From NCBI GenBank assembly GCA_005656395.1, contig SRSI01000046.1:806001-870000 (forward strand): a DNA stretch of 64,000 nt. Reading direction: 5' to 3'. How positions within the stretch are numbered: the first letter of the stretch is position 1; each line of letters begins with the position of its first letter. This document shows positions 1-11,653 of this stretch, one piece after another. Made by a program: the position numbers and the translations under genes. This DNA is from Strongyloides papillosus (taxonomy: Eukaryota > Nematoda > Chromadorea > Rhabditida > Strongyloididae). The notes under the pieces were generated by a model. The model made no database searches and was not told where the DNA came from. It saw nothing but the letters and a program-made list of their open reading frames with translations.

Positions 1-882
1 ATTATCTAATGTTATACATGTTAATTGATAATTATCTCTTTCTGGAGAGTAATTTTTAATATATTCACTTTTTGATGATCCTTCTAAGCAAATTCTTAAA
101 TATTCATATATTTTTTTTCTTGTTCCATCATTATTTATAACAGATGATTCAGTTAGAAGTTTATCAAAAATAAGTGAATAATCAAGGAAAGCTATTCTTA
201 AAATTGAAATAATGTCTACTATAAATTGTTTGCGATTCTCATAATCAAAGTAAATCCATTTCATTGCACTATCATAGACAAATTCCTCATTGGGAACGTC
301 AAGATAATCTTTATCTAATATACTTATAAGGGATTTTATACTAAGTAGGCAGAAAGATTCTTTCTCACTAAATTCACAAAAATGTTTTCCATAAAATTTT
401 TGAGCTTTCTCATTTTTTTCAATAGAAAATTCTATAACAGTCATTATTTTATCATTAAATAAAATATCTTTATCCTCAAAATTAAATAACTCTTTTATTG
501 CTTCACTTCTTAATGGTTCCATCTGTAAATAATCTGCAGCATACACAACTTCAAGAATATTATCTCTAAAATAATCAATTTTACCCTCATAAATATAAGT
601 AATAATTAATTCAACCGCTTTTGGTGATAACATATCCAATGTTACAGTATTTTTGTCTTCATTGTCGTGATTGTAAAATTGATTAAATGAATTAAAATAT
701 GGTATGGATGCATGGATAACTAATTTATGAACGTGAAACTCTTTTCCATCAGATGTTTTAATAATAAAATCACACATTTCATTATTTTCACGCATTTTCT
801 TTAATTTATACATTATTTTTAATGATTGAGAAGTCCTGTCAAATTTATTACACCATTCCTTGTAATCTTCCTCTTGCTCCAT
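1..882 (-). CDS. BTB-BACK (Kelch-like) protein, 3' end beyond window
   Basis: An open frame reads leftward from the ATG at 882 to base 1 without a stop, giving 294 codons of an incomplete protein. Residues about 37-135 look like a BTB/POZ domain: the pattern CDFII, then KEFHVHKLV, then a region ending in YIYEGKI is the usual BTB core in which the charged His-Lys pair sits before the dimer helix. The following ~120 residues, with LLSIKSLISIL and FVYDSAMKWI, match a BACK domain. BTB-BACK proteins usually act as substrate adaptors of cullin-3 ubiquitin ligases; whether Kelch or other repeats follow cannot be seen because the C terminus lies outside the window. Nematodes have many such genes, so no orthologue is named. 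Confidence 0.85.
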   Translation of the reverse strand, partial: MEQEEDYKEWCNKFDRTSQSLKIMYKLKKMRENNEMCDFIIKTSDGKEFHVHKLVIHASIPYFNSFNQFYNHDNEDKNTVTLDMLSPKAVELIITYIYEGKIDYFRDNILEVVYAADYLQMEPLRSEAIKELFNFEDKDILFNDKIMTVIEFSIEKNEKAQKFYGKHFCEFSEKESFCLLSIKSLISILDKDYLDVPNEEFVYDSAMKWIYFDYENRKQFIVDIISILRIAFLDYSLIFDKLLTESSVINNDGTRKKIYEYLRICLEGSSKSEYIKNYSPERDNYQLTCITLDN

Positions 883-1371
883 AGCAAAAAAATAAAACAA
901 TAAGTTAACAAATATAAAGCAATATATTTAAAATAAAAATAATATTTTTTTTAGTTTTTATATGTACTTTACAACTGATATACTATATCATAAGATAAAC
1001 TTTAATTTTTCAGTGTGAATTACTTTGAAAGAACAGTTATCTGAAAAATTCATTATTATTTTCACTAGACAAACAAATAAAAAAAGTTATTGACAAATTT
1101 TTTAAAAGAAAAAAAAAACTAGAATTACATAACAATTGTAAAGAGGTTTAAAAAATTAATAAGCTAACTTACTTAATATCATATGATGTTTATTTAAAAA
1201 TAGTATATTAAAAAATTTTAAATGGATGTCAATAACAAGAAATGTTACCATGGCTCTTTTTTTATGATAAGTGGAAAAAAATTTTTTATCTATATTTTAA
1301 ACAATATATATGAATTTCTATAAGTAATAATGTAAAAAAAGTACTAGACATAAAGAGGCAATATATTAATA
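883..1371. other. Intergenic, nothing recognised
   Basis: AT-rich spacer between two minus-strand genes. It must hold the promoter of the BTB-BACK gene and the 3' UTR end of the reductase gene, but I see no distinctive motif. Confidence 0.6.
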
Positions 1372-2443
1372 TTATTCTTCAGTTGGCTCTCTTTTTCTTT
1401 TACAACGTCCAACTACTCTATTGAAATGTCCCATGTAGAAAAGGAAGATTCCACGGAATAAGCCATTAAAAAATATCTGAGTTGTTGCAGCTAATATACT
1501 TTTTTCAGGAGAACCTCCAGCTGAGAGGTGTCCTAACATCCAACCATCTAAGCCGATATTAACACTGTAATCACCATTTTCAATTCCTTTAACTAGTTTC
1601 TCTGCAACGTAAGATGGTTCAAAAAGTCCTGCTGATTCACTTATCAGTCTAACTTCCTCTGGCATCGTCTTTAATTCCTCGGCAAATCCTTCAGTATTTG
1701 TATTTGGAGGATATAAAACAGTAACACCTATTCCATATGGTAATACTTCCATACTTAATGCATCAGCAAAACCACGAATTGCAAATTTAGATGGTGAGTA
1801 TGCAGTATAGCCCCATATAGCACATTGTCCAGCAGCAGAACTAACAAATACAATATGTCCACGTTTTCTTTTTTTCATTTTTTCGATAACAGCTCTTGTT
1901 GCATATACTCCACTAAGATAATTGACCTTCATCTGTTTGTCAAATGATTCAATTGGTAATTCCTCGAATGCCTGTTGTGTGGAAACACCAGCATTATTGA
2001 TAAGAATATCAACAGGACCACATTTCATTTCTGCATCCCTTATAACATTCATTATTGTTTTAAAATCACTACTCATATCGGCTGAGTACCAGAAAGCTTT
2101 TGTTTCATTACCCAATTCTGAAGAGAGTTTATTTAACTCATCACAAGTATTTTTAAGTGAAATTTCATCTCTTGCAACAATTGAAACATTTGCACCTTTT
2201 TTTATTGATGCTATGGCAATTTCTTTACCTATCCCTTTAGATCCACCTACAAAATCAATTTATATAAATATTATTTTAACAAGATAATAAAATTTATTAA
2301 CCTGTTATCAAAACATGTTTTTTTTTAAAGTCTAATGGTGTTTTTTTGGAGAGTGAAAATAGTAAAATAAAGAAGAAGATGCCACCCACTCCAAAAAAGA
2401 TGGCAGCTGCCATTGTTAGATCAAGAATAATATGAGGAATCAT
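1372..2443 (-). CDS. KDSR: 3-ketodihydrosphingosine reductase (KDSR family)
   Basis: Two exons (2443-2302 and 2246-1372) joined by a 55-bp GT-AG intron at 2247-2301 give 338 aa, close to the 332 aa of human KDSR. The protein is a short-chain dehydrogenase with an N-terminal membrane helix (about residues 8-32). It has the NADPH-binding motif TGGSKGIG at 47-54, the NNAG motif near 131, and the catalytic Ser184, Tyr197 and Lys201 with correct spacing. A hydrophobic C-terminal stretch (about 300-325) resembles the membrane segment of KDSR. The family reduces 3-ketodihydrosphingosine to dihydrosphingosine in the second step of sphingolipid synthesis at the ER membrane. The intron falls exactly inside the nucleotide-binding glycine motif, and splicing restores it, which supports the model strongly. 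Confidence 0.93.
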
Positions 2444-4977
2444 TTTTTAAATAAATTACCATAACAGGGATAAAACTGTAAGATGAATGTTAACTTAGAA
2501 GAGTGATATTGCTCCAATTAAGTATGTACTACAAAGATAAAACATTACAATTAAAATGAATTGATAAGAAAATTACACATGTATGTTGTACACTCTCTGA
2601 AAATCACATATTTTTTTAAACTTCATAACTTTACTTCCTCAAAAAATGCAAAATTTCAAAAATGTTCGAGAGTGCAGATGCCACAGAACAACAAATGTTT
2701 TGTGATCGCTTAACAAACGGTTTAATATAGCATTTTCATATAACTAGATGATAATAATGTTTTATTAATCATCGATAATAATAGAAATGCACGGGATCGA
2801 ACATCGGTACGTAATATCTGGAGTACTAAATGTTCCAACTTCGACATTAAAGAAGCCCACATCCACTTTTTATAATAAAGGATATATAATGCATCTGAAA
2901 GTAAAAATGGAGTTGGAAATCTAATGATATTAATAATGATAATTTTGCAATAAATCTATTTTTATTAAAATAACAATTGTCCAGTTACTACTAATAAAAG
3001 ATGAATTCAAACTGATGTAACATCTTTTGTAAAATGGTTATTCCTTTATGGTTGAGTTAATATTAAATAAAAGTAATGATTGAATAATTATCATTTATTA
3101 TAATATAAAAGATACATGGTATATCCTGTTTCAAGGTATAAATATAAATCGTATAAATATCCTCATCTTTAATCTACTTTTTGACTCTATTGTAAAACGT
3201 TGGAAGATATTTAATCAATTCCAAGATATGATATGTATTTTTAAAATAAAACTTTATACAATTATTAATTTATTTGACATTGAGTAATAAAAAAAATGAT
3301 CTAGATTAGTAGGTAATTCAGAATGTAATACTTTAAATATTATTTTTATCAATTTTCATGATTCAGTTTATCTTTTTTTTTAACTCAATTTTTGTAATTT
3401 TATCACTCTGATCCATTTTTAATTAGGTTGATTTATATCAATTTACTTATATAGCTTCAACCATTCAAAGAGAAGTCAATTTTCCACTTGTAAATATTTT
3501 TCAAAAATATTTATATATTATTCTATAATTCTATTTTCCCTAAATTAAATAATGCTATGTAGGAGAATGTCATTAAAAATCAAATTAACAAATGTATTTC
3601 ATATATAAAACCTTTCACCTTGTAACAATTTTTATAGCAATCAAAAAGATTACATTAACTTTTTTTATGGAATATTTTTACAACTACTCTATCCAATTTT
3701 TAAATTTTCTTTGAAATATTAATTAATTATCTTATTCAATTGTCATTCTTTAATAAGACATTTTTACCGGCTACATCATGCTGTTCATTGAGAATACATA
3801 TATGTACATAAATTTCTAGATCATTTATTTCTAAATTAAGATGAATGTTTGTTTACTCCAAATTCTTTCCATAAATGATGTTATTTTTTTTATAAAAATA
3901 GATAAACTTATTAGCGAAATTAATGTACCATTAATTTTTCCTATTTAACTGTGCCTTAGGATTCCTTAATTTCTCAAGTACATTAAAAATTAGGTGTATA
4001 ACACAATAAGTATATTTTTACAATAAATTTTAAATATTACTTAACGGATAATAACAAAAATTTGATTCTAGAAATAAAATATTGCTGTTACACATTTTTA
4101 CGGTCAAGGACAATTTAATTTTTTTCTTTCTCTTGTACTTTGATTGTAAAGACATTTTTTTTTGCCAAATATTTTTACTAAATAACTAGATAGGTAATTA
4201 AATATAGTATTAATTATTTATACAAAATTTTTGTATTTTTTTCATTGTTTTTTATCATCAAAATAAAATGAAGATATGGTTAAAGAGTCGTTTGGTAAAC
4301 ACCGTCACTTTTTTAAAAAAAGTAATATTTTATTTCATTTGTAGTTTTAAATCGTTCAAAACAAGAACGAAATGATTTAAGTATATTAAAATAGAAAAAT
4401 TTAACGTTTTTACATTGTTTTCTAACTATATTTATTTAAAAGACTTATATATATATAGCGCCGAAGGTCAGTTAATTTCTTGATATCAATAACCTTTCTT
4501 CAGAAAATACAAATTCTAACTGTACCCTATAAAGAAGGAGTGTTAAAACAGCGGCACTTTCTAATATTTCCACTTTCAAGTCTTCTTTTATCACTATATA
4601 AATGATATATATAAAGGTGATCTTGATATAGTTACCATTTTTATAATATGCCTAGTAATTTTAAAAGTTTTTGTTTTACCATTTACTCTCCTATTAATAA
4701 AGTATATGGTATTGCGGAATGTTACAAAAGGGTAAATGGCATAGAAAATAGTTCTATATATTTGGCAGAAAATAAATTAGTTAATATAAAGAGGTGGTGT
4801 TAAATATAAAATTAATTATAATAATAAAGAGAAATGATAGTTGTTATAGTTTAGTTTTGTCAAATAATTATATTACATTACTAATTTATATCACCTTATG
4901 TCTTCTACGTATTTTCGTTAATATTTTTTTTGTAAATACTTTTTTTTATTTTCTATATAATTAATATATTATTTAAG
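2444..4977. other. Intergenic 2.5 kb
   Basis: Very AT-rich spacer between divergent genes. It presumably holds both promoters. I see no convincing RNA gene; a tRNA-like stretch near 2785-2875 is listed as rejected. Confidence 0.5.
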
Positions 4978-7900
4978 ATGGTCCCTTCGTTGAGATATCT
5001 AATTATTGTATTAATTTCTATATATTTATTTATTTCTATTATTAAATCTGCACCAACTACATTTCCGACATGTAGCCCAGAGGAGTTTCAATGTAATGAT
5101 GGAGGTTGCATACCTTTAGATTCATTTGGAAATGGTAAAAAAGAGTGTGCTGACGGTTCTGATGAACAAAGTGAAGAAACTGGTTCTCAACCAGCACCAC
5201 CTCCTGAGGAGATACCAAATAATCCGCTACCTGAAAACCCTGTCCAAGAAAATGAAAAAGTACCTCAACACAATATAGAAGATCCATTTGAAAATATTCC
5301 AACATCAGAACCAATACCTGAAACTCCAAATGTTGATCCACCAAAATCGAAGACATTAAACAAAAAAAAGTGTTCCGACGATGGAAAGAGTCGTCGTAAA
5401 GAATGTACCTCAAACCTTAAATTATGGTATGAAGATGTTGAAAGCGTCAATTTCTTGAATATCTCAATTCTTAATGACTTCAATTCTATTGACCTTCTAC
5501 AACAAGGTTGTGAAATGTTATCTCAATATCGTAATTGTATGGGTGAATTTGTTGGAGAATGTGTCTTACCAAAGAAACTTAAAGAATGGTCTGATCTTGA
5601 GATGTATGCTTGTCAACTCCTTCTTCCAGCAGCTCGTGAACATGGTACTGGGTGTTTTTCAATTGTTAGAAATAGTCAATGCCCAACAGAGTTAGTTTTA
5701 TTTATATTATCATTTTAATATATCATTATTATTATTAATAATAATTAAATTTCAGTAACGTTATCTCAACATTGACCTCGCCATTTTGTCGTCTTGTACG
5801 TGCTACTGCTGGTGACCTTGATTGTATTGAAAGTAGTAAAACCGATGAGAAATGTAGCGAAATGGCTGTAGAGTTGTTGGGACCTTTAAAAAGTGAGACT
5901 GATCATATGATGATGGAATCATTAATCTGTGAAACAATAGAAGATGCACATAATAGAGGTGATAAAAATGACGATGAATATGATGATAATAGTGTTCCAA
6001 CTACTGATAATGAGACAACTGATACAACACAAGAATCAAAAATAGAGACTGTTGATAAACTTGAAGATAATGAAGACAAAAATTCAAATGCACCTACTTC
6101 ATTGACAACACAAAAAACTGCTTTAGAGGAATCAAAAATTGATGATGATGAGCCGTTATTATCATCTGTAAATATTTTAGATTCATTAGCATTCTTTACA
6201 AATCTAGAAGAAATCTGTTCAGAAGACAAGAAAGATGATATATTTTTACCATTGAAATCAATCGTTTGCCAAAATAAAAGTAAATTAAAACAACATTCTG
6301 AATGTTTCGTGAAAGCAAAAGGTATTGTAAATTGTCCTGTTAAATCACCACTTGATGTCACTACAAAATGCGCTGTTATTGAAACTTTTAATTCAAACAT
6401 TGATTGTATCATCACAACATTGAATGAAGAATGCACTGTTGAGGAACAGGAAACTGTAGTTAAGATTCAGGAGAAACTTAACGATGATGCAATTGTTTTA
6501 CAATGTTATAAAACAGAAGAAGCAACAAATAGTACTGAAAATATGTCAAATGATGGGTTCAATTTAACACCAAAAAATACTAGATGTACATCAAGACAAG
6601 AAAATTCAGCTCTCGTATGTTTGGTGGAGTTAGTTGAATTGAATAAGCAAATGACCAATTTTGCTAGTTTCAACTTCCTTTTAGAAGTTAGTAATATTGA
6701 TTCAACTTTTGTAAATAATGTTTGTGGTTTGTATGATAGATATGAAAAATGTCTTGGGGAGACTGTATTTGCACAAAATGAAGGAAAACGATGTGCTTTT
6801 AATTCACCTCTTAATTCTCTTGCCAGAATTGGATTATCTCCTATTTGTAATTCGGAGAACAGACATAAACTTTCAGAAGCTAGAGAATGTATAGAAATTA
6901 TTGGTACAGTAGGACATGGAAATTTAACTTGTAAAGACAATGGATTACAAAATATGGGAAATGCTGTTCAAATGATGTTACAGGGAATACACGGTGAAGC
7001 ATTACTTTGTAAAGTTTTCTACAGTATTAGATCTACTTTCGAATGTGGTGAAGCTCTTATTAAGGAAAAATGTTCACCTGATGCTTATAAAAAATTAAGT
7101 GAATTAAAGGTTGATTTTGATAATATCGGTATTGAGGAAGGATGTCCTCCCGAGATGCCAGGTGATTTGGATGAAATTATAGCTAAACCAGTAAAACCAA
7201 CATTACTTCAACCAATTACACCAAAAGATCCAAAACATTCAAAATCTGCAATCGTAAGTCCTGTATGTACACCAGAAGAACAAAGAAAATTCCAAATTTG
7301 TGTACAAAATTTAACATCATATCAACCACATCCATTAGCTGTAATTAAAATACCAAGACAAATTGATGAAGCATGTCTTACATATAAAGATTTTAAAGAT
7401 TGCTCCAAGAATGTTAAATGTAATCCACTCTGGGCACAAGGGATGTCAGCTATGTTTGAGTATGCCTGTGGTAAAGGATATGATCAATATCAAAATATCA
7501 AATCATGTATTAGAAAAACTACAACAAGAAATGATATTCGTGAATGTGTAACAAATTTCTCGAAAGGTGCACCATCAGAAGCATGTTCCTCATCAAGAAC
7601 ACTACTTGAATGTTCCGTTGATATTATTGGAGATAAATGTGGTGAGACAGCTAAAACATGGGTAAAAGAGTATGTACAAAAATTCGCTTCTGCCATTGAT
7701 TCATCCTGCCAAATAGAAGGACCATCAATTACAACGACAATTCAAGCAATCAATTGTTCACCGGTAGAAAAGCAAATGATTTATACATGTGCTGCACCAC
7801 TTAATGATATCAGTAGTCGTATTGATGAATTATTTGAAGGTGGTTTACAGACATTTATGAAAAATGTTAATAATCTTGCACCAGTTTTTGCTCAGGGATG

Positions 7901-9530
7901 TAATTTAACTGCTGAATTTAGATCATGTATTGCTCCAATTTATGCTACACCAACAGAATGCATAGCATCATCATGTCTTATTAGAGCAGGAAATGGAATA
8001 TGTGATAAGGAAGATGTACCTACAGCTATTGATGAAAATTTAAACTGTGTCTTTAGTAATGCTGCTGATCCAAACTTTGCTAAGTGTCTTAGATCTGGAA
8101 TTGCATCAATAAAAGACTTTAATATGAATACATTAAGAGCAATTTTACCTAAATTTGTTGAGTGTGTTGAACCGATGGTACTGAAGAAATGTGGACCAGT
8201 ACCATTAAATGTTCTTAAATCATTTGGTACAACTGATGTATGTCCTGTTGAATTGTTACCAACAAATGTTGAAAAAACAGACAAACCAATAGTACCATTA
8301 ACAGGTTCAATTTGTGATTCTGAAACTGCTACAAAATATGACACTTGTAAGAAAGATTTTTATAGAAATTATAGATTTGTACCAATCCAATTAATTCCAA
8401 ATGTTAATGATACAACAAAAATGTGTCAAGAAGCTCTACAATTAAGTCAATGTGTTGAAATAGAAAATGTTGGTGTCTGTGAAACCAAGTCACATAAAGC
8501 TTTAAAAAATCTTATAGTATCTATTTGTAAGCATGGTAATATATTCCAAAATCATTCGAGTTGCCTGGCTAATGTTGTCTCCAGTGATGAAGGGGCTAAA
8601 TGTTTAGAAGCATTTATGAATGTACAACCAAATTCAGATGAAGATTTATGTAAAGTAATTAAAGATTCTTCTCAATGTCTCTCTAAACCTGTATACGAAA
8701 ATTGTGGTCCTGAAGCTGTTAACTTTGCTTATGATACAATTAATTCCTATACACAAAACTTAGATGAAACATGTCATATTACTTCACCATCAATATCATT
8801 ACAAACAGGATGTTCTGAGGAAGATCTTATTGCATACCTTCAATGTGAAGCTATTATCGACAGATATCATTATATACCAATTGCTGTGTTACCTGATAAC
8901 ACAAAAATGGGAGAATTTTGTAACTCTGCTAGGGATGTATATAAAACATGCCTTAATAATCTCAAGTGTAAATTTGAGCCAGCAACAACAGCTTCACTTA
9001 GCTTGTTTGATGATCTTTGTGGTACATTTAAAGAGGAACAAATAAAACATGGTGATTGTATAGCATCAATCTTCAATTCATTTGAAGGTAAGAATTGCCT
9101 TCAACCAATTACTGCTTTAGATGTACTATCAAAAGAGGGATATAAAGATATATGTCATGGTATGACATCAGCATTCGAGTGTGCTGCACCGTTAATAGAG
9201 GATAAATGTAAATATGAGGCTGTCCTCCATTCAGCATCATTATATGAAAACTACCTTAGAAAATTTGATAATAAATGTACTTTAGAAAATATAAAAGCAA
9301 CGAGAAATTTCAAACCGATGGATAGTAATGTTACAACGACTGAAGTTACAACAGAAAAATCCACTACAAATCCTGTTACTGAAACAACAATTACAGAAGA
9401 TTCTCTTACCACAGCATCTCTAACAACAACAACTGTAACAAAATCAAAAGAAAATTGTGCTTCTATCAACTCATCACTATCACTAGCATTGTTCTCGGTT
9501 ATCATCTCAGCCATAATACTTTTCTTTTAA
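4978..9530 (+). CDS. Large secreted or GPI-anchored cysteine-rich protein (degenerate LDLa + DUF19-like repeats)
   Basis: Two exons (4978-5690, 5756-9530) with a 65-bp GT-AG intron give 1,495 aa. A signal peptide covers about residues 1-24. Residues 32-63 are an LDL-receptor class A module that keeps Cys 1, 2, 3 and 5 and the DGSDE calcium motif but lacks Cys 4 and 6. An acidic, Pro-rich linker follows. The rest consists of at least six units of about 150-170 aa with regularly spaced cysteines, typically beginning with a C-x2-EE/Q-type motif and ending with a Cys after a helix. This pattern is like the nematode T20D4.11-like (DUF19) domain. The C terminus is a Thr-rich mucin-like stretch followed by a short hydrophobic tail ending in FF, which fits a GPI-anchor signal or a single membrane span. 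An acidic low-complexity segment lies near residues 290-360. Extracellular or cuticle-surface location is inferred; the molecular function is unknown. Confidence 0.85.
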
Positions 9531-10202
9531 TAATATACTTAAAAATAATATATTATATATATTCCAAAGATATAGATATTTTTAAATGATTCTCAAAATG
9601 TTTTCATATTTTTTAATAAACAATTTATAAATATTGATATATTCTATTGACTATTTTTGTCAAATTAAAAATAAAAAGAGATAAAAACAATTAATTATTA
9701 ATTTAAAGTTATAGAAATATAGGAAGATAATTAGTATTAATATATGAAAAAAAATAATAGTTTTTATAATTGATTTAGACAATTACAGAGTGTACAGTAG
9801 AGTAATTCTAGAATATTACATCAAACCATTTGATAAAATAATGGAATTAATATATTTATTATGCACAACTTGTGAATACATAATAACAATAAAAGAAATT
9901 AAAATAAAATAATAAGGCTAATAGTTTTATCCAGTATTATTATTAAATAACAAAATATTAAATTTTTTATACATTTTATAACCTTGGTAATTCATATTTT
10001 ACCAATATAGATATAACATGAATTTAGTCTTTAAAAAAGATATTTTTGTTAGTGTGTTATTAAAAAATAATCACTTTTAATATATTTTTAGTTGAAAACA
10101 AACGAAAAATAACTGACGAATTATTTTAATATTTATATAAAATAAAAAAAGATTTCTTAATTACAATAATCACTTTTAAGAGATAAAATTTAAAAAGAAT
10201 AC
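9531..10202. other. Convergent intergenic spacer
   Basis: AT-rich spacer between the 3' ends of the cysteine-rich protein gene (+) and the collagen gene (-). An AATAAA hexamer near 9616 could serve polyadenylation of the former. Nothing else was recognised. Confidence 0.5.
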
Positions 10203-11201
10203 TTAAAATCCTGGTGCTAATCTTGGTTGTGCACAATGATCACAGTTTCCACTAACTCCTGGTTTTCCTGTTGCTCCAGGCTCGCCTGGTGCTCCGTGAG
10301 ATCCTGGTGGTCCCGGTGGGCCTGGAGGTCCTAAAGCACCTGGTGATCCTGGTGGGCCTTGTGGTCCTGGATTTCCTGGACTTCCCGGAGGTCCCGGCTG
10401 TCCTGGGCGACCCGGTTGTCCCGGTCTTCCCGGTGGTCCAACTTCAGTTTTGTATTGACCTGGATCTCCTGGTGGTCCTGCTCTTCCTGGCATTCCTGGA
10501 GCACCAGGCAGACCAGGTGGTCCACGAATTCCAGAATCACCTGCTTTACCATCATCTCCATCTGGTCCAGGTTCTCCAGGAGGTCCATCAGGTCCAGGTG
10601 GTCCTTTTGGGCCTGGAGCTCCAGGAGCTGCTTCACATGGACATTGTGGTGGGAAAGCATCCGATAGACTGGCAACCATTGGTGCTGGTGGACCAGGTGG
10701 TCCTAAATCACCAATAGCTCCATCTGGTCCATCAGCTCCATCACGTCCTGGTTGTCCTTGTGGACCTGGAGGTCCTCTTTGACATGAACAACATCCTGAT
10801 GCGGATCCACGTTGTACTGGGTCATCACGTGCCTCAAAATCATGAAGACGTCTTTGCCAATAATCTCCAAGTGTGTCACGGGCCAAACGACGATGTGTCA
10901 TGATCATACGTGCTACTTTTTCACTTTTTTTGCTGTTTTTATCCATTTGAATATCCAACATTTCTTTCCAAATATCTCTTGCGCGACTCTGTACAAAAAT
11001 AGATAAATTATTTATAAAAAAACTAAAAAATCATACTTTACAATATTCTAAATCCATTTCAACACTGGATTCCAATGTTTGAATATAGTGAATAATCATA
11101 GGAAATGTGATGAGACATGATGTCAAAGCAACAGTACTGAAGACAATCCCAGCAAAAGCTACAGGTCTCAGACTTTTCCGATCCTTCTCGGAATTTGTCA
11201 T
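10203..11201 (-). CDS. Cuticle collagen (col family)
   Basis: Two exons (11201-11037, 10988-10203) with a 48-bp intron give 316 aa, a typical length for nematode cuticle collagens. A signal-anchor hydrophobic segment lies at about residues 15-38. An N-terminal non-collagenous region follows, with the basic stretch THRRLAR as a likely subtilisin-type processing site. Then come Gly-X-Y blocks from about residue 125 to 300, interrupted by cysteine clusters (CCSC before the first block, CPC between blocks, CDHC at the end). The C-terminal PRLAPGF resembles the PR-x-APGY ending common in this family. Such collagens are trimerised, cross-linked through these cysteines and laid down in the cuticle at moults. 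The GC-rich Gly-Pro coding stands out against the AT-rich surroundings, as expected for collagen. The individual family member cannot be assigned. Confidence 0.96.
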
Positions 11202-11653
11202 CTTTAAAGTTAGGTAAAGGATAACAAAAATGAAATTGAATGAATATATAGGAATAAGAATGTCAATGAAAAAAAGTTATACCCACCCATATGAAATGAA
11301 ACTGGATTTTTATTTTATAAAGTGGTTTTATGTGTAAATCTTTATACTAATAATAATCTTAATGTATAGTGAGGAAATATGTTCCACAATTGTGATCATT
11401 GTACAGTTTCATGTTTTGAAGGCAAAGATGATAATTATGTTTGGATTATTTGGTGTAAGCACTAGATATGGAAGAAAATTTGTATAATAAAATAATGGTA
11501 ATTTTAATAAAACATAATAAAAAAGAAATTAATAAAAAAAGATGTTTATAAAATGTATTATTTATATATTTATTCAAGATCATATGAAACAATAAACAAA
11601 ATTTATATATTACACGCAATACTTAATTAATTATAGCTAAATGTAGCATTTTT
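11202..11653. other. Intergenic; collagen promoter region
   Basis: AT-rich spacer upstream of the collagen start and downstream of the lin-59-like gene. No motif beyond AT-rich runs is clear. Confidence 0.4.

Noticed and set aside
2785..2875. tRNA-like stretch on the minus strand (TTCGATC loop-like sequence)
   Set aside because: The T-stem pairs badly (two mismatches in five) and no acceptor stem or D-arm could be fitted.
10271..11006. Plus-strand and alternative-frame ORFs across the collagen gene
   Set aside because: They are shadows of Gly-X-Y repeats; only the minus frame gives a real collagen.
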